Source of the DNA: an uncultured cyanobacterium
Lineage (GTDB): Bacteria; Cyanobacteriota; Cyanobacteriia; Cyanobacteriales; Nostocaceae
Assembly: GCA_903848645.1 (NCBI GenBank)
Contig: CAINGU010000077.1
Coordinates: forward strand, 1-64,000
DNA: 64,000 nucleotides
Direction: 5' to 3'
A program made the position numbers and the translations under genes. Of this stretch, positions 8,663 to 16,919 are shown one piece after another. The notes under the pieces are model-generated. The model was not told where the DNA came from. It worked only from the letters and a program-made list of their open reading frames with translations, and did no database searches. The first letter of the stretch is position 1; the number at the start of each line of letters is the position of its first letter.

Positions 8663-8687
8663 ACGCACCAGATGGCTTTTGGTGCGT
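8663..8687 (+). terminator. Possible terminator hairpin after the baseplate gene
   Basis: ACGCACCA and TGGTGCGT arms enclose a 9-nt loop about 115 nt after the baseplate-J stop. There is no clear T-run, so it may equally be a repeat. Confidence 0.35.
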
Positions 8688-8921
8688 GCGGTTACGGTCA
8701 AAAGAGGCAGAGGAGCAGGGGGGAGAGACTGGGACAAAGCTTGTACCCCGCCCCAGCCGAGCGCCCTAGAAGGGCGGAGCTTCTTACCCATGCTCCGCAA
8801 CGCTTGTCGCAGAGAGGAAGGGCTTGCTCCCCCTGCCCCTCTGCTTCTTCTGGTGAGCGCAGTGATTGCATAGTTGGTTTACGCCCGCAGTGCGATGGCG
8901 CGAAGCGCACTCTTTGTTTCA
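8688..8921. other. GC-rich, repeat-derived patch between baseplate gene and IS remnant
   Basis: Unusually GC-rich for this window. It has small inverted motifs such as GCGCCCTAGAAGGGCG and a CGCGAAGCGC segment. Open frames exist on both strands, but none has a family signature. It is read as palindromic repeat debris at the edge of the mobile element. Confidence 0.5.
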
Positions 8922-9519
8922 AAAGTTTGGAGAAATAACAGTTGAATATCAAAAAAGAATACAAGTTGATAGTTTAATAGTAGCAGATAGTGCATTATAT
9001 ACAGAATCAAATATTAAGTTAATGTCAAGTCTTAAATGGTTGACTAGAGTACCATTGACGATAAAGTCAGCAAAAAACTTAGTGATAAGTTTAGTAGAAT
9101 CAGAATTTGTTAAAAGTGAAAAAGTAGGATATTCTTATGCCGAGAAGAAAATAACTTATGGAGATATAGAGCAAAGATGGTTAATCGTACAAAGTCAAGA
9201 TAGAAAAAAATCTGACTTAAAGAAATTATCAAAGAGAATAGAGGCATTAGCAATGATAATGGGGTTATGTCTGCTAGTCTACACTCTAGCTCAAAGAGAA
9301 ATTAGGGCTGCTTTAAAATCTTTAAACTATACTGTAAAAAATCAATTGGGCAAAGCCATCAACAATCCAACAATGCGGTGGATATTTCAATGTTTTCAAT
9401 CAGTTCATCTTGTTACTTTTCAACAAAAAACAGACTTTTATAATTTAACATCTGAAATGAAGTACATTCTTTTATTTCTTCCAGAAGCTTGCCGTAATTA
9501 CTACAGATATATAAGTTGA
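8922..9519 (+). pseudogene. IS1634-family transposase remnant
   Basis: The frame encodes the C-terminal part of a DDE transposase: F.KFGE near its start, DSLIVADSALYTESN, LKWLTRVPLTIKSA, DRKKSDLKKL, ALAMIMGLCLLVYTLAQREIR, MRWIFQCFQ and FLPEACRNYYR. These are features of IS1634-type transposases. The N-terminal part with the first catalytic Asp is missing. The join between SDLKKLSKR and IEALAMIMGLC also skips residues normally present, so there is an internal deletion. No terminal inverted repeats were found. The remnant ends the contractile-system block, and insertion or rearrangement here may explain the missing downstream tail genes. Confidence 0.75.
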
Positions 9520-9839
9520 TTTATCAACATTATTAATAGTTTAATTATACAATTTGACTCATTGATTTTATTAATGAGTTTAAGTTCTAATGCTGTTTTT
9601 AAGTTTATTTCTAGAAGGATATAAGTTATGATTAAGTCTTGATAGACTAATAATAAAATTATATTATTTTTTTTGCCAGAAACCACCCTCATTCTTTATT
9701 GCTTCTTATTGAGAATGTATCTGAATCAATTTTCCTATCTAAAATTTGTTTTTTTAGAGATAAATGTATGTTTTTACTCCTTTTTCATCAATTTACCTCC
9801 GTAATCACCGTTTGTGACAGTCAAGGGTGCGGAATGTGG
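9520..9839. other. AT-rich spacer after the IS remnant
   Basis: No supported gene. A minus-strand frame at 9501-9692 is low-complexity Ile/Leu/Asn coding with no recognisable motif and is not called. Confidence 0.4.
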
Positions 9840-9950
9840 GATGTATCAATCATCGGATATGGTACAATAGTTTACTAAGGAATGCAAGCAGCAGAAATTC
9901 TCAGCGAACATCATATTCAAGCAACTGTGATTAATGCCCGTTTTGTATGT
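9840..9950 (+). pseudogene. Fragment of dxs (1-deoxy-D-xylulose-5-phosphate synthase)
   Basis: Translation from 9840 gives DVSIIGYGTIVY, a TAA stop, then GMQAAEILSEHHIQATVINARFV. This matches the transketolase C-terminal part of Dxs (pattern DVAILAYGSMVYPAMQ..EIL..H.I.ATVINARFV). An in-frame stop replaces the residue after VY, and sequence on both sides is unrelated. It is therefore a short dead relic of about 37 codons, probably moved by the neighbouring mobile DNA. The functional dxs gene must lie elsewhere. Confidence 0.65.
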
Positions 9951-10109
9951 ACTTTCTGATCCTGTTTATTTTTGGTATGAATCAGAATTTAATGAATTTC
10001 TTAATCCTGTACATCCTTTAATCCAGAGCATCCTGATTCAGACAAATAAATTATTGAATCGAAAGCTGATAAAATACCTAAAATTGCAAAATATAGCATT
10101 AAACCAATA

Positions 10110-10586
10110 ATGTCCAACCTAACAACTATCACCCGAATACAGAATATTATTTTCTCAGTCTTCCTAACTCTGATAATAAATTTAATAGTTCCTGCAACTG
10201 CTTCGGCTTCCAGCTTAGGAATTGAGTCAGGTTCTCTTCGTCCTTGTCCAACATCTCCTAATTGTGTTGTTAGTCAAAATGCTGATGCAAAACACGCTAT
10301 TAAACCAATTACCTATCATGTAGCGCAAGATAAAGCCAGAGAAACCTTACTCAAAGTTCTCACAGTTGTTCCCCGCACAGAAGTTATAGAACAAACAGAT
10401 AATTATATTCATGCTATTTCCAAAAGCCGCATCTTCAAATTCGTTGATGATGTAGAATTTTATTTCCCTAACAATGAATCAGTAATTCATATCCGTTCCT
10501 CATCTCGCGTCGGAGATTCTGATTTTGGAGTCAACCGCACCCGCTTAGAGCAAATTCGTTTAGCTTTAAAGGATTTAAATATTTAA
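10110..10586 (+). CDS. DUF1499 family secreted protein
   Basis: 158 residues. A signal peptide covers residues about 1-33 (hydrophobic VFLTLIINLIVPATASA). The DUF1499 core begins LRPCPTSPNCVVSQ (residues about 43-56) and continues to IHIRSSSRVGDSDFGVNRTRLEQIR near the C-terminus, where the SR.G.SD.G.NR.R pattern is diagnostic. The function of DUF1499 is not established; members are small exported or periplasmic proteins. The gene is single, on the plus strand, 160 nt after the dxs relic, and convergent with typA. Confidence 0.85.
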   Translation: MSNLTTITRIQNIIFSVFLTLIINLIVPATASASSLGIESGSLRPCPTSPNCVVSQNADAKHAIKPITYHVAQDKARETLLKVLTVVPRTEVIEQTDNYIHAISKSRIFKFVDDVEFYFPNNESVIHIRSSSRVGDSDFGVNRTRLEQIRLALKDLNI

Positions 10587-10867
10587 TTTTACCTTTTAAC
10601 CTCTTCCCTCTGTGGTTAGATAAAATACCTTTAAACCGCTCCACCCACAGAGTAAGAATAAAAAATAAAAATATGACACCCTTGGATTTTAACTATAGAA
10701 TACCATAAAAAAATACTATGTCAATATCAATGGCTGAAAAAACCTATTTCCGTAAAATTATTGATAATATTCTCAATAATATTGATAATAGAAGCTAATT
10801 ATTGCAAAAGTGCAAATTTTATAAAAACGGATATTTGAAAAACTTATCTTTCTGAATCAATGCCAAT
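10587..10867. other. Convergent spacer between DUF1499 gene and typA
   Basis: AT-rich with no supported gene. An AT-rich inverted stretch (ATTGATAATATTCTCAATAATATTGATAAT) is visible near 10758-10788. Confidence 0.4.
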
Positions 10868-10895
10868 AAAAAATCAGGGTGGGAAAATCCCACCC
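10868..10895 (-). terminator. Rho-independent terminator of typA
   Basis: GGGTGGGA (10877-10884) and TCCCACCC (10888-10895) form a perfect 8-bp stem with a 3-nt loop. On the minus strand it is followed at once by a T-run (A-run at 10868-10873 on the plus strand), 10 nt after the typA stop. Confidence 0.85.
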
Positions 10896-10904
10896 CTACA
10901 GATA

Positions 10905-12695
10905 TTAACGTTTCACCAATTTCTTGGACATCTTGCGAAGACGAATAGATTCAGGTGTAACTTCCACCAATTCATCTTGAGCAATGTATTCCAAAGCCCG
11001 TTCCAAATTCATGTCTATGGGTGTTTGTAACTGAGTAAGTTCTTCACCACCAGATGAACGGTGGTTGGTTAACTGCTTAGTTTTACAAACGTTCAATTCC
11101 AAATCTTGGGGACGATTATGTTCACCAATAATCATACCCTTGTAAACCTTAGTTCCTTCACTGATAAAGAAAGCGCCTCTATCTTCACAGTTTTTCATAG
11201 CGTAGGAAGTAGAAACACCTTCTTCAAAGGAGATGAGAACGCCTTTGTTGCGAGCTTCAATATCACCGCAAAGAGGACGATAATCAAGGAAACTGTGGTT
11301 CATGATGCCTTCACCGCGAGTCATCCGCATGAATTCACCCCGGAAACCGATTAAACCACGAGCAGCAACGATAAACTCTAGTTGGGTGCGATCGCCACCA
11401 CCAGGCTGCATATCTTGCATTTCCGCTTTCCGTTGTCCTAAGCGTTCAATACAGCTACCAACAGCATCAGCAGGAACGTCTAAAGCTAGAAGTTCAAAAG
11501 GTTCGCAGGGTTGACCGTTAACTGTGCGGTAAATTACTTGAGGTTGAGATACTTGGAACTCAAAACCCTCACGACGCATGGTTTCGATCAAAATACCCAG
11601 GTGTAATTCACCCCGACCAGAAACCAGGAATTTATCAGGAGAGTCGGTGTCTTCAACGCGCAAAGCCACGTTGGTTTCTAATTCGCGGTATAAGCGATCG
11701 CGGATTTGACGAGACGTTACCAATTTACCTTCTTGACCAGCAAAAGGCGAATCATTCACCCAGAAGGTCATTTGTAAAGTTGGTTCATCCACCTTAATTA
11801 AGGGTAGAGCCAGAGGTTCATTAGGATCTGTAATAGTTTCACCAATATAAGCATCAGCAAAACCAGCTACAGCCACAATATAACCTGCGGTAGCTTCTGC
11901 CATTTCTATCCGTTTTAAACCTTCAAATCCCATCAACTTGGTAATTTTGCCCTTGACAATGCTGCCATCTTCTACTACCAAAGCAGCTTGTTGTCCAGCG
12001 CGGATAGTTCCATTATGGATTTTACCAATGACAATCCGGCCTAAATATTCAGAATAATCTAGGGTGGTAACTTGCAATTGCAGAGGTTTATTAGGATCTC
12101 CCACAGGTGCGGGGACGTGACGGAGAATAGCATTAAATAGCGGCTGCATATCTACCCCTTCCTCTTCCAAGGTTTCTTTAGCGAAACCAGCCATACCGGA
12201 AGCAAACAGATATTTGAAATCACACTGGTCTTCATCTGCACCTAATTCTAAGAACAGATCCAAGACTTTATCAACAGCAATGTGGGGGTCAGCTTGTCCA
12301 CGGTCAATCTTGTTAATAACAACGATAGGACGCAGACCCTTTTCCAAAGCCTTTTTCAATACAAAACGGGTTTGGGGCATTGGGCCTTCGTTGGCATCAA
12401 CAATCAGAATACAACCGTCTACCATGCCGAGAACCCGTTCTACTTCACCACCGAAGTCAGCGTGTCCAGGGGTATCAACAATATTAATCAGGGTTTCTTT
12501 GTAGCGAACCGCTGTATTTTTAGAAAGAATTGTAATGCCTCGTTCCCGTTCTAAATCATTGGAGTCCATGACACAATCCGGAACGTCTTCGCCTTCGCGG
12601 AAAATGCCGGACTGTTTGAGGAGAGCGTCAACAAGGGTGGTTTTACCGTGGTCAACGTGGGCGATAATGGCGACGTTACGAATTGGGAGCGTCAT
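10905..12695 (-). CDS. typA: Translational GTPase TypA/BipA
   Basis: 596 residues, full length for TypA. The GTPase motifs are intact: [15 protein letters not shown] (G1, residues about 12-26), RERGITI (G2), [16 protein letters not shown] (G3) and NKIDR (G4). The EF-G-like domains follow, with ERPQVIYR-like and [11 protein letters not shown] signatures near residue 430, then the TypA-specific C-terminal domain ending in KMSKKLVKR. The protein binds the ribosome in a GTP-dependent way and supports assembly and growth under stress. It is a single gene on the minus strand with a strong terminator downstream. The ATG follows a divergent-looking spacer. Confidence 0.97.
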   Translation of the reverse strand: MTLPIRNVAIIAHVDHGKTTLVDALLKQSGIFREGEDVPDCVMDSNDLERERGITILSKNTAVRYKETLINIVDTPGHADFGGEVERVLGMVDGCILIVDANEGPMPQTRFVLKKALEKGLRPIVVINKIDRGQADPHIAVDKVLDLFLELGADEDQCDFKYLFASGMAGFAKETLEEEGVDMQPLFNAILRHVPAPVGDPNKPLQLQVTTLDYSEYLGRIVIGKIHNGTIRAGQQAALVVEDGSIVKGKITKLMGFEGLKRIEMAEATAGYIVAVAGFADAYIGETITDPNEPLALPLIKVDEPTLQMTFWVNDSPFAGQEGKLVTSRQIRDRLYRELETNVALRVEDTDSPDKFLVSGRGELHLGILIETMRREGFEFQVSQPQVIYRTVNGQPCEPFELLALDVPADAVGSCIERLGQRKAEMQDMQPGGGDRTQLEFIVAARGLIGFRGEFMRMTRGEGIMNHSFLDYRPLCGDIEARNKGVLISFEEGVSTSYAMKNCEDRGAFFISEGTKVYKGMIIGEHNRPQDLELNVCKTKQLTNHRSSGGEELTQLQTPIDMNLERALEYIAQDELVEVTPESIRLRKMSKKLVKR

Positions 12696-12887
12696 AGATG
12701 ATTTGGGTAAACTTTAGGGTTTTTAGATTAAGAAGCTTTGGGTTGGGCTGTTTTAACAGAAGTGGGGATGATTTGCCAATTCTGTAACGAACCTTTAATA
12801 ATTCTAGCGTAATTGTCACAAATATTGTTATTTTGATAATAAATATCAAGAGCATTTTTGAGATATAGGCTATTTGCTTTAATCAAG

Positions 12888-13097
12888 CTAACTCGCGTAT
12901 ACCCCTAAACGACGGTACAATTCAGAATTTTTCTTGATTAGATAATTTGCGGCTTGCTCAAAATCACTTTTTGGATAATTGAGCCAGTCTTCTATAGTGG
13001 CACGTAATAATTCTTCAGGAGAAATCCCGTTTGCTTGTGCCATTACTTGCAGTTGTTGTAATTGTTCCTCTGGAATATTGATGGTGATTGCAGCCAT
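12888..13097 (-). CDS. Orphan RHH-type antitoxin-like protein
   Basis: 69 residues. The N-terminus MAAITINIPEEQLQQLQVMAQANGISPEELLRATIEDWL reads as a short beta strand plus two helices, the ribbon-helix-helix (MetJ/Arc) pattern. The C-terminus (QAANYLIKKNSELYRRLGVYAS) is typical of cyanobacterial antitoxins that normally precede a Doc or PIN toxin. No toxin ORF lies downstream on the minus strand (12696-12887), so this is an orphan antitoxin or a standalone regulator. The kinase gene at 13214 is divergent; a palindrome lies between them. Confidence 0.7.
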   Translation of the reverse strand: MAAITINIPEEQLQQLQVMAQANGISPEELLRATIEDWLNYPKSDFEQAANYLIKKNSELYRRLGVYAS

Positions 13098-13186
13098 AGC
13101 AGTTTTTGATAAAAGTTAGTAGTTTACTATTTTAGACTCATTAGGGGCTGAAATTAGCACTTACGACTGGAATTGTGCCAAAATGA

Positions 13187-13204
13187 ACTTATAAATCTAT
13201 AAGT
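13187..13204. promoter_or_regulatory. Palindrome in the divergent antitoxin/kinase spacer
   Basis: ACTTATA-AATC-TATAAGT, 7-bp perfect arms, 10 nt upstream of the kinase ATG and about 90 nt upstream of the antitoxin start. It could be an operator for the RHH protein. It also lies where the kinase ribosome-binding region would be. Confidence 0.4.
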
Positions 13205-13213
13205 TTACTGGTT

Positions 13214-14503
13214 ATGGCTTGGGTATCAGGACAGCAATTACAAGATGGTAAATATACTCTTGAAAAAGAATTAGGTGAAGGTGGTTTTGGAATCACTTAT
13301 CGCGCTAGAGATAATCATGGAAATTTCGTTGTTATCAAAACTGTAAATGATGCCATCCAAAAACGTGCTGATTTTGCTAAATTTCAACAAGATTTTCTCA
13401 ACGAAGCCATTAAATTAGCTAAATGTAGTCATCCTCATATTGTCCAAATTTACGAGGTCATTCATGAAAATGATCTTTGGTGTATGGTGATGGAATATAT
13501 TGATGGGGAAGATTTAGGAAGTTTTGTAGAAAATCAAGGTATTTTATCTGAAGCTGAAGCATTACGCTATATTCAGCAAATTGGATCAGCATTAACTGTA
13601 GTTCATGATCATGGCTTATTACATCGAGATATTAAACCACAAAATATCATGTTGCGTGCTGGTAAATCAGAAGCCGTGTTAATTGATTTTGGGATTGCGC
13701 GAGAGTTTTCCCAGAATTTAACTCAAACACATATGCAAATGTTAGCTGATGGTTTTGCACCAATTGAACAATATGATAAAAGAGCAAAACGGGGAGCATT
13801 TACAGATGTTTATGCTTTAGCTGTAACTTTGTATTCTGTGTTAACTGGAGAATTACCAACTATATCACCAATGAGAGCTATTGGTACAGAATTGGAAGAA
13901 GCGAAAAAGATAAATTCTAGTATTAGTGATAAAGTAAATCAGGCGATAATTAAAGGAATGGAATTAAAGCCAGAAAATCGTCCTCAGTCAATAAATGAAT
14001 GGTTATCTCTTCTAAATATGGAAATAACCAGTATTGTTATTCCTCCAGCAACACCAATTATAGAAGATAAGATTATTCGTGAGTTTAAAACTCATGTTGA
14101 TTATAAAAGTTCTAAAGCAGGATTGTTAATTCATCATAAAGAAAGTAGCTCCGATCTTGCATTACACTACCATATAATTATCTCTGATACCCATGCTTTT
14201 AACTTTGGTGGAAATGGATTTGCTGTATTCCGAATTCCGCGAAAGTATCATACAGTAGAATCAGTAACATTATTACCTAAAAAAGAAGTCCTTGATAGAT
14301 GTTTAATTGCTTATGAATTATTCAAAGCTTGGGATTATGGGTTATTAGGTTGGAATTGTGAACACTTTGCTAGATTAGTAACAACAGGAGTAGCAATTAG
14401 TTATCAAGTAAAAAAATCACCTTTAGCATTTTTAAATAATAATGGTTATCATCCATTAGCAAAAGAAATGATGGACAAAGCTTGTCGAACTGCAAAATAC
14501 TAA
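13214..14503 (+). CDS. Ser/Thr protein kinase fused to an LRAT-like (NCEHF) domain
   Basis: 429 residues. The kinase domain (about 10-275) has GEGGFGITYRA (glycine loop), VVIKT (Lys), HRDIKPQNIML (catalytic loop), DFGIARE and a degenerate activation segment with PIEQY. Residues about 300-410 contain HYHIII (His 318/320) and WNCEHFA with Cys382. NCEHF is the hallmark of LRAT/NlpC-P60-type thiol enzymes, which transfer acyl groups or cut amide bonds. No membrane segment is seen. The kinase is likely active, and the LRAT-like part has both a candidate catalytic Cys and upstream His residues. The fusion suggests phosphorylation linked to a lipid- or peptide-modifying step; the substrate is unknown. 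Confidence 0.85.
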   Translation: MAWVSGQQLQDGKYTLEKELGEGGFGITYRARDNHGNFVVIKTVNDAIQKRADFAKFQQDFLNEAIKLAKCSHPHIVQIYEVIHENDLWCMVMEYIDGEDLGSFVENQGILSEAEALRYIQQIGSALTVVHDHGLLHRDIKPQNIMLRAGKSEAVLIDFGIAREFSQNLTQTHMQMLADGFAPIEQYDKRAKRGAFTDVYALAVTLYSVLTGELPTISPMRAIGTELEEAKKINSSISDKVNQAIIKGMELKPENRPQSINEWLSLLNMEITSIVIPPATPIIEDKIIREFKTHVDYKSSKAGLLIHHKESSSDLALHYHIIISDTHAFNFGGNGFAVFRIPRKYHTVESVTLLPKKEVLDRCLIAYELFKAWDYGLLGWNCEHFARLVTTGVAISYQVKKSPLAFLNNNGYHPLAKEMMDKACRTAKY

Positions 14504-14609
14504 TTTAGTTAAAAACACTAACCTCTTTCTTTCTCTTTCTTCTCTTCTTCTTCCTTCGTGTCCTTCGCTCCTTCGTGGTTCATTTCCTCTTAACATCATC
14601 TAACTAAAA

Positions 14610-15182
14610 ATGCTATCAGAAAGATTTACCCAAGCGCTTACCTACGCCCACGAACTCCACGCCACGCAAAAACGCAAAGCTGGGGATATTCCCTATATTA
14701 CCCATTTACTAGGAGTAGCCAGCATAGCCTTAGAATATGGAGCTAATGAAGATGAAGCGATCGCAGCCTTATTACATGATGCCATAGAAGACCAAGGCGG
14801 AGCAGCCACCAGAGCAGAAATTAGCCGCCGATTTGGGGATCATGTCACTGCTATAGTTGATGGTTGTACAGACGCAGACACCACACCCAAACCCCCTTGG
14901 AAACCCCGGAAAGAGGCTTATATTGCCCATATTCTCACCGCTTCCCCTGAAGTATTGCTAGTTTCCGCTGCTGACAAACTCCATAATGTCCGCTCAATTC
15001 TCAAAGATTATCGAATGATTGGTGATGCAGTTTGGGAAAGGTTTCAAGGTGGCAAAGAAGGCACACTTTGGTATTATCGTTCTTTAGCAGATGCTTTCCA
15101 GAAACATCAAATTACGCCCTTAGTTGCAGAATTAGAAAGAGTAGTTTCCGAATTAGAAATTTTAGCTGCATACAAAAAATGA
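14610..15182 (+). CDS. HD-domain hydrolase, SpoT/MESH1-like
   Basis: 190 residues, one HD domain. Motifs: RKAGDIPYITHLLGVA (His), ALLHDAIEDQG (HD pair plus ED), DHVTAIVDGCTD and VSAADKLHNVRSIL (Asp-Lys). This is the order found in the (p)ppGpp hydrolase part of RelA/SpoT and in small alarmone hydrolases. No synthetase, TGS or ACT domain is present. A role in alarmone hydrolysis is likely by family but not proven; many HD proteins act on other nucleotides. It follows the kinase-LRAT gene by about 105 nt on the same strand. Confidence 0.8.
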   Translation: MLSERFTQALTYAHELHATQKRKAGDIPYITHLLGVASIALEYGANEDEAIAALLHDAIEDQGGAATRAEISRRFGDHVTAIVDGCTDADTTPKPPWKPRKEAYIAHILTASPEVLLVSAADKLHNVRSILKDYRMIGDAVWERFQGGKEGTLWYYRSLADAFQKHQITPLVAELERVVSELEILAAYKK

Positions 15183-15288
15183 AGAACGAAAACTTTCATC
15201 CTTCATTATTTACAGCACATTGCAGGTTGCAGGGGTTACAAAGTTAAAATCAAAACTTAAACACCCTCATGCTTTTATTCGGTGACTT

Positions 15289-15326
15289 CTGACTGGGCGC
15301 AGGCCCTGCGCCCCTACCTCCTGACT
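15289..15326. repeat. 38-bp palindromic repeat, copy 1
   Basis: Identical over 38 bp to 46663-46700. The core GGGCGCAGG-CCCTGCGCCC forms a strong hairpin. Both copies lie between genes. Confidence 0.85.
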
Positions 15327-15363
15327 CCTTTTTTCTTCCTTTGGGAAGATAGTTATTTGTTGA

Positions 15364-16380
15364 TTAACGGAATAAACTGCTAAGTGAGCTATCTTCGTGA
15401 ATGCGCCAAATTGCTTCTCCCAGGAGATTAGCGACGGAAAGCGTCACTAATTGAGGAAAGCGATCGCTGTCAGGAATGGGAATGGTATTAGTGACTATCA
15501 CTTCCTCAAATACCCCACTGGATAACCTTTCAATTGCCGGTGGTGAAAATACTGCATGAGTAGCACAGGCATATACCTGACTAGCTCCTTCTTGACGTAG
15601 CAACCTCGCCCCTTCCGCAATCGTGCCGCCAGTATCAATCATGTCATCTACTAAGATGGCGGTTTTGCCTCTAACATCACCAATGATATTTAAAACTTCG
15701 GCCACATTATGAGCCTGACGGCGTTTGTCAATAATTGCCAGGGGTGCATCATTCAGTTTTTTCGCAAATGCTCTAGCCCGTGCTACCCCACCCACGTCAG
15801 GGGAAACAACGACTATATCCTGTAATCCTTTGCTAATGAGATAATCCAGGATAACTGGTGAACCATATACATGATCAAAAGGAATATCGAAATAACCCTG
15901 AATTTGCGCTGCGTGTAAATCCATGGCTAGAACTCGATTAGCACCTGCTTGGGTAATCAAGTTAGCAACTAATTTAGCAGTGATAGATTCTCTCCCTGCT
16001 GTTTTTCTATCAGCACGAGCATAACCATAGTAAGGAATTACTGCTGTGATCTGTCGTGCAGAAGCCCGACGACAGGCATCAATCATAATTAGTAATTCCA
16101 TCAAATGATCATTGACGGGTTGACAACTGGGCTGGATTAAATAGACATCACAACCCCGAATTGATTCTTGGATTTGAACATAAAGTTCTCCGTCCGCAAA
16201 TCTTTTGCGAATCATCGGACCCAAGTCCATACCTAGATAACGAGCAACTTCTTGCGACAGTGCCAGATTGGCAGAACCGGAAAACAGGCGCAGGCGATTA
16301 TTGTCAGGTAGTCCCGTTGCTATGGACTGGACTGGTAAAGTGGCAGAACTCAGCACAGCAGATCCTCGAAGTGCATTCAT
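15364..16380 (-). CDS. prs: Ribose-phosphate pyrophosphokinase
   Basis: 338 residues. Hallmarks: FSGSANLALSQEVARYLG at the start of the catalytic domain, RFADGE, RQITAVIPYYGYARADRK, DLHAAQIQGYFDIPFDH (flexible-loop region), VVSPDVGGVARARAFAKKL and the PRPP-binding VDDMIDTGGTI. The enzyme makes PRPP from ribose-5-phosphate and ATP for purine, pyrimidine, His and Trp synthesis. An N-terminal extension of about 25 residues (MNALRGSAVLSSATLPVQS) precedes the core, as in other cyanobacteria. Its substrate is supplied by RpiA, encoded 5 kb away, but the genes are not linked in one operon. Confidence 0.97.
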   Translation of the reverse strand: MNALRGSAVLSSATLPVQSIATGLPDNNRLRLFSGSANLALSQEVARYLGMDLGPMIRKRFADGELYVQIQESIRGCDVYLIQPSCQPVNDHLMELLIMIDACRRASARQITAVIPYYGYARADRKTAGRESITAKLVANLITQAGANRVLAMDLHAAQIQGYFDIPFDHVYGSPVILDYLISKGLQDIVVVSPDVGGVARARAFAKKLNDAPLAIIDKRRQAHNVAEVLNIIGDVRGKTAILVDDMIDTGGTIAEGARLLRQEGASQVYACATHAVFSPPAIERLSSGVFEEVIVTNTIPIPDSDRFPQLVTLSVANLLGEAIWRIHEDSSLSSLFR

Positions 16381-16919
16381 AGAAATATCATCAGAGATTG
16401 AGCAAATTTAACTGAAATGGATTCAACAAATAATATTGATCTTCAAGTTAGCCCTGGGGTGTTAGAACACCAACGATTAAATAGCAGCGAAAGTGCAAAC
16501 AATTATTCTATGATACTTATTACCAATTAACGACCTCGTGAATTGAAGATTAAAATTTATGTTATGAATCAAAAAAACCTAGGGAAATTATCTATACCTC
16601 AAACTTCCATATTTATGTATTTCCCGGAAAGCTGACGGCTGAATGCCTAGCATTAAAGATCAATGTTGACATTGCTGTGGATGCCTTTTGATTTATCTAT
16701 TCTGGATTATAGCTGCTACTATGTTAGACACATCCTGACTAAAGGTAGAATCTGAGAATAGAATAATATCAGACTTATTTCTAGTATACACTTCCTTCTA
16801 GGCGGGGTGACTTAGGAAATTTACGGCAGCTACAATTGACACACTTGAGGTCATGTTGTGGATAGACGATGCTTTTGCTAAGTTCTAGCTCAGTAGCTAT
16901 TATATTCAATTAATAGACC
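16381..16919. promoter_or_regulatory. Divergent spacer between prs and a Ser/Thr kinase gene
   Basis: 539 nt without a supported gene. A 14-nt palindrome GGTGTT-AG-AACACC at 16458-16471 lies about 80 nt from the prs start and could be an operator. Promoters for both genes must lie here; I see no convincing -35/-10 pair to fix. Confidence 0.4.

Noticed and set aside
8672-8964. Overlapping frames on both strands in the GC-rich patch
   Set aside because: Opposite frames both open because of GC-rich repeat text; no recognised domain in any of them.
9501-9692. 63-residue minus-strand frame
   Set aside because: Low-complexity Ile/Leu/Asn coding in AT-rich DNA with no motif.
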